From assembly GCF_014204985.1 (NCBI RefSeq), contig NZ_JACHMP010000001.1, forward strand, positions 4,650,001 to 4,714,000: a stretch of DNA of 64,000 nucleotides. The letters are read 5' to 3'. This document shows, one piece after another, positions 61,892-64,000 of this stretch. The notes under the pieces were generated by a model. It did no database searches. It was not told the origin of the DNA and saw nothing but the letters and a program-made list of their open reading frames with translations. Every line of letters begins with the position of its first letter. Position 1 is the first letter of the stretch. This stretch comes from Streptosporangium becharense. Lineage in GTDB: Bacteria > Actinomycetota > Actinomycetes > Streptosporangiales > Streptosporangiaceae. Both the position numbers and the translations under genes were made by a program.

Positions 61892-62891
61892 TCCTCGGAT
61901 CGCTGGAGACCCCGAGCTGTCGGCGTACTCCGACTTCCCCGACGAACCCGATTCCGGCCAGGAGACCTCCCGCGAGCGGAGCGCGTCGCGCGGCCGGTGG
62001 TCCGGCGGCGGCGGTCGCTGGCTGGTGTGGGTCGGCCGGGCCGTCCTCTGGGCGCTGATCATCGTCATCGTGGTGAACGGGGTCCGTGCCCCCTTCGAAC
62101 GCTTCACCCGGCAGAACACCCCCGCGGGCGCCGCTCCGGTCTCCGCCGATGGATTCCCCACCACGCAGGGCACGTCCTTCGCCATCCAGTTCGCCGCCGT
62201 CTACCTCAACTTCGACGGCGCCCGCCCCCAGGAGAGGGCCGGCAGGCTCGCCCCCTACCTCCCGGAGGGCGCCGAGTCGCAGTTCGGCTGGGACGGCCTC
62301 GGCCGGATGAGCGCCGGAGCGGTGCAACCGTACGGGGTCGAGGTGGTCGACGCGGACAACGCCGTCATCACCCTCACCTACCAGTCCTCGGACCGCAGGC
62401 AGCTGCTCTCGGTGCCCGTCTACTACGACAGGGCCGCAGAGAAGTTCGTGGTCGCCGGCCGTCCGGGCATCCTGCCGGCGCCGGCGCCGGCCAACCTGCC
62501 GGCCAAGGCCGCCCCCGACCGCGACGGCGCCGCCGAGCGGGAGCTCCGCACCCCCCTGGAAGACTTCTTCAAGGCCTACGCCGCCGGTGACACCGCCTCC
62601 CTGCAGCGGTACGCCGACGCGGGGGTCACCCTCGAAGGCTTCGACGGCGCCTTCACCTTCGTGGAGCTCAAGGACCTCCTCGTGCCGCTCCCCGCGGGAG
62701 CCACCCGTGAGGTGACCGCGACCGTCGTGTGGGGAGTTCCCTCGGGGGCGACGCCGGCACCCGACGCCACTCCGGCGGACCCCGGTCAGGTCGGGGGCAA
62801 GCTGGAGCAGGCATACCTGCTCACCATGGTCAAACAAGGCGACAAGTGGTTCGTCAAGGACATTCGCGGCGCACACCGGTCTGCGGGGTAA
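61863..62891 (+). CDS. TcpC-like conjugal transfer protein
   Basis: 342 residues. Cytoplasmic acidic/basic N-terminus, one transmembrane helix (about 61-80, WLVWVGRAVLWALIIVIVVNGV), then two NTF2-like exported domains (AIQFAAVYLNFDGARPQERAGRLAPYLPEG; LEDFFKAYAAGDTASLQRYADAGVTLEGFDGAFTFVELKDLLVPL) as in TcpC/VirB8-like components of Gram-positive conjugation machines. ATG 61863 has GGAGG at 4 nt. First of at least three same-strand transfer-type genes. Confidence 0.9.
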   Translation: MARRSTVQHDPRIAGDPELSAYSDFPDEPDSGQETSRERSASRGRWSGGGGRWLVWVGRAVLWALIIVIVVNGVRAPFERFTRQNTPAGAAPVSADGFPTTQGTSFAIQFAAVYLNFDGARPQERAGRLAPYLPEGAESQFGWDGLGRMSAGAVQPYGVEVVDADNAVITLTYQSSDRRQLLSVPVYYDRAAEKFVVAGRPGILPAPAPANLPAKAAPDRDGAAERELRTPLEDFFKAYAAGDTASLQRYADAGVTLEGFDGAFTFVELKDLLVPLPAGATREVTATVVWGVPSGATPAPDATPADPGQVGGKLEQAYLLTMVKQGDKWFVKDIRGAHRSAG

Positions 62892-63027
62892 CACATGATC
62901 GAATGGTGCCGGTCCACAGTGGGCAGACCCCCCTTGATCGACGAGCCGTCGACGCGCGGCCGTCCACGTGCGCGCCGCGGGCCCGTCGCCGTCGGGCGAG
63001 CACGATCGTGAGTACGGAGGACAAGAA

Positions 63028-63318
63028 GTGATTCTCAAGACCATACTGCTGAGCGCGGTCGAGCTCGCTCAGCCCACAGTCCCTCCGTCAGGTGTCAACA
63101 CCGAAGGTCTGGCCGACTTCCTCCGCAGCTTCTTCGCCCCGCTCTTCCTCGTCATCGTCTCGGTGGTGGCGCTCTTCTTCCTCTTCACCCGTGAGATCAC
63201 CCGGTTCGTCCAGTTCATCATCCTCGCGATCGCCATCGGAGTGATCTTCTACGTGCCGAACATCATCGAGGTGACCGCCAAGGCGATCGCCGGGGCACTG
63301 GGAATCTCAGGAGGTTGA
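63028..63318 (+). CDS. VirB2/TrbC-like small membrane protein, 96 aa
   Basis: Two hydrophobic helices (~42-62, FFAPLFLVIVSVVALFFLF; ~66-86, FVQFIILAIAIGVIFYV) follow a short N-terminal segment; resembles pilin-like VirB2/TrbC or holin-like components preceding TcpE in actinobacterial transfer loci (assignment by topology and position). GTG 63028 has GGAGG 7 nt upstream. Confidence 0.8.
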   Translation: MILKTILLSAVELAQPTVPPSGVNTEGLADFLRSFFAPLFLVIVSVVALFFLFTREITRFVQFIILAIAIGVIFYVPNIIEVTAKAIAGALGISGG

Positions 63319-63365
63319 GACCGCGTCCGGACGGTCAAGCTAAGAGAGGCTGAGAGGAGGATCAC

Positions 63366-64000
63366 GTGGATCTGCCCACGTATACCAATATCTGGAGGAT
63401 CGAGAAGCGGCTCTACAAGCTGTACGACCTACGGCTGCCGATGCCGCTCCCGATCGTCTGGATCGGCGGGTTCGTGGGAGTGCTGGCCCCGTGGTCGCTC
63501 TTGCTCTACCTGCTCGGCCTGCCGTTCGAGGCTCCCTGGCACGTGATCTACCTCGTGCCGCCGGGCGTCGTCACCTGGCTCTCCACCCGGCCGGTGATCG
63601 AGAGCAAACGGCTGACCGAGCTGCTGCAGTCGCAGGGGCGTTATGTGGGCGAGCCGCGCACCTGGTGCCGGATGGCCCCCGTCTCCGAGCCTTCCGAGAT
63701 CACGCTGACCGCCCGGGTCTGGCGGGCGGCGCCGCAGCCCGAGACCTCGGGGGTACGGGTCAAGTCGTCCCGCAAGGCCCGTCACGCCCAGCCTCGGCGC
63801 GGCTCCTCGCCCACCCGTCAGGTCCGTCCGGCGGTGGCCGCCGCGGCGGCGGCCGTCGCCGCCGCCCCGGTCGCCCGCGGGCGTGCCACCTGGAACCGGG
63901 TCCGGGCCTCCCGGCAGGGCACTGCTCCGGCCCTCGCCCACACCATCCCCGCGGCCGACCCCCGGGTCACGGCTCCCGTGCCGCCCGTCACCGCCGTTCC
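63366..64000 (+). CDS. TcpE-family transfer protein, 3' end outside the window
   Basis: GTG 63366 follows AGAGGAGG at 5 nt; the frame stays open to 64000 (211 codons seen). The N-terminal ~115 residues match TcpE: YTNIWRIEKRLYKLYDLRLPMPLPIVWIGGFVGVLAPWSLLLYLLGLPF, two hydrophobic hairpins and WLSTRPVIESKRLTELLQSQGRYVGEPRTW. A basic Ala/Pro-rich extension follows. TcpE anchors the transfer ATPase at the membrane in Tcp systems. The VirB4-like ATPase gene would be expected beyond the window. Confidence 0.9.
   Translation, partial: MDLPTYTNIWRIEKRLYKLYDLRLPMPLPIVWIGGFVGVLAPWSLLLYLLGLPFEAPWHVIYLVPPGVVTWLSTRPVIESKRLTELLQSQGRYVGEPRTWCRMAPVSEPSEITLTARVWRAAPQPETSGVRVKSSRKARHAQPRRGSSPTRQVRPAVAAAAAAVAAAPVARGRATWNRVRASRQGTAPALAHTIPAADPRVTAPVPPVTAV

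Overview
The window is about 70% GC, with C/G-ending codons, many GTG starts, and genes for mycothiol detoxification (mca), AfsQ1/AfsQ2-type and SARP regulators and PknB-type kinases. This points to a filamentous actinomycete, most likely of the Streptosporangium/Nonomuraea group (inference; no rRNA is present). Housekeeping order resembles the M. tuberculosis H37Rv interval Rv1080c-Rv1112 as I remember it: DUF255 thioredoxin protein, small membrane protein, mca, DUF4307, greA, short-chain cis-prenyltransferase, phoH2, fumarase, glpX, DUF4245, xseB, xseA, lipid-droplet-like protein, ispH, DUF6542 protein and ychF. Accessory genes are inserted between these.

Layout. 1-2183: 3' part of a class A penicillin-binding protein, a 28-bp tandem repeat over its stop codon, and a degenerate tRNA-like sequence. 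2234-8658: DUF255 thioredoxin protein, hypothetical, GNAT, small membrane protein, mca, DUF4307, greA. 8807-12975: repeat-containing NlpC/P60 hydrolase, a small protein whose start codon lies in a palindrome, and GTP-dependent PEP carboxykinase behind four DasR/GntR-like half-palindromes. 13301-16431: the most unusual locus, a tightly overlapping cassette of two TIGR04222-type membrane proteins with Cys-Gly3-Cys tails flanking a DUF692 (multinuclear non-heme iron oxidase) enzyme and a short partner. 16557-20026: CrtC-like protein, prenyltransferase and PIN-PhoH ATPase. 20209-22975: lipoprotein, AfsQ2-like kinase and AfsQ1-like regulator with an AfsQ1 box. 23072-25996: muralytic transglycosylase behind a perfect CRP site and TATAAT, then a glycosyltransferase. 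26137-31964: hydrolase/MHS transporter pair, PucR-type regulator, 3-hydroxybutyrate dehydrogenase, tautomerase. 32061-38293: class II fumarase, two Ser/Thr kinases (one with a long 9-residue repeat tail), and a SodF-like dismutase behind a Nur-box match. 38336-44030: GNAT, secreted protein, class I fumarase, remnant of a myo-inositol aldolase gene, iolB, MFS transporter. 44389-55188: DUF1707 protein, glpX, TetR, DUF4245, xseBA with a GNAT pseudogene, lipid-droplet-like protein, ispH, DUF6542, rmuC, ychF. 55406-60937: large SARP-ATPase, hemerythrin, TerC under a yybP-ykoY (Mn2+) riboswitch. 61241-64000: small membrane protein and the start of a TcpC/VirB2-like/TcpE conjugation-type locus that continues beyond the window.

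Functional links. PEP carboxykinase, GlpX and two fumarases provide gluconeogenic and C4 metabolism. The MNIO cassette looks like a self-contained post-translational modification system acting on membrane-anchored Cys/Gly-rich tails. The dismutase, TerC and transglycosylase genes carry recognisable metal- or nucleotide-responsive control elements. At least ten genes have a TAnnnT -10 element 6-8 nt before the start codon, which indicates leaderless transcripts. Intergenic regions are rich in perfect hairpin terminators without U-tracts and in short tandem repeats of varying period (9-63 bp).
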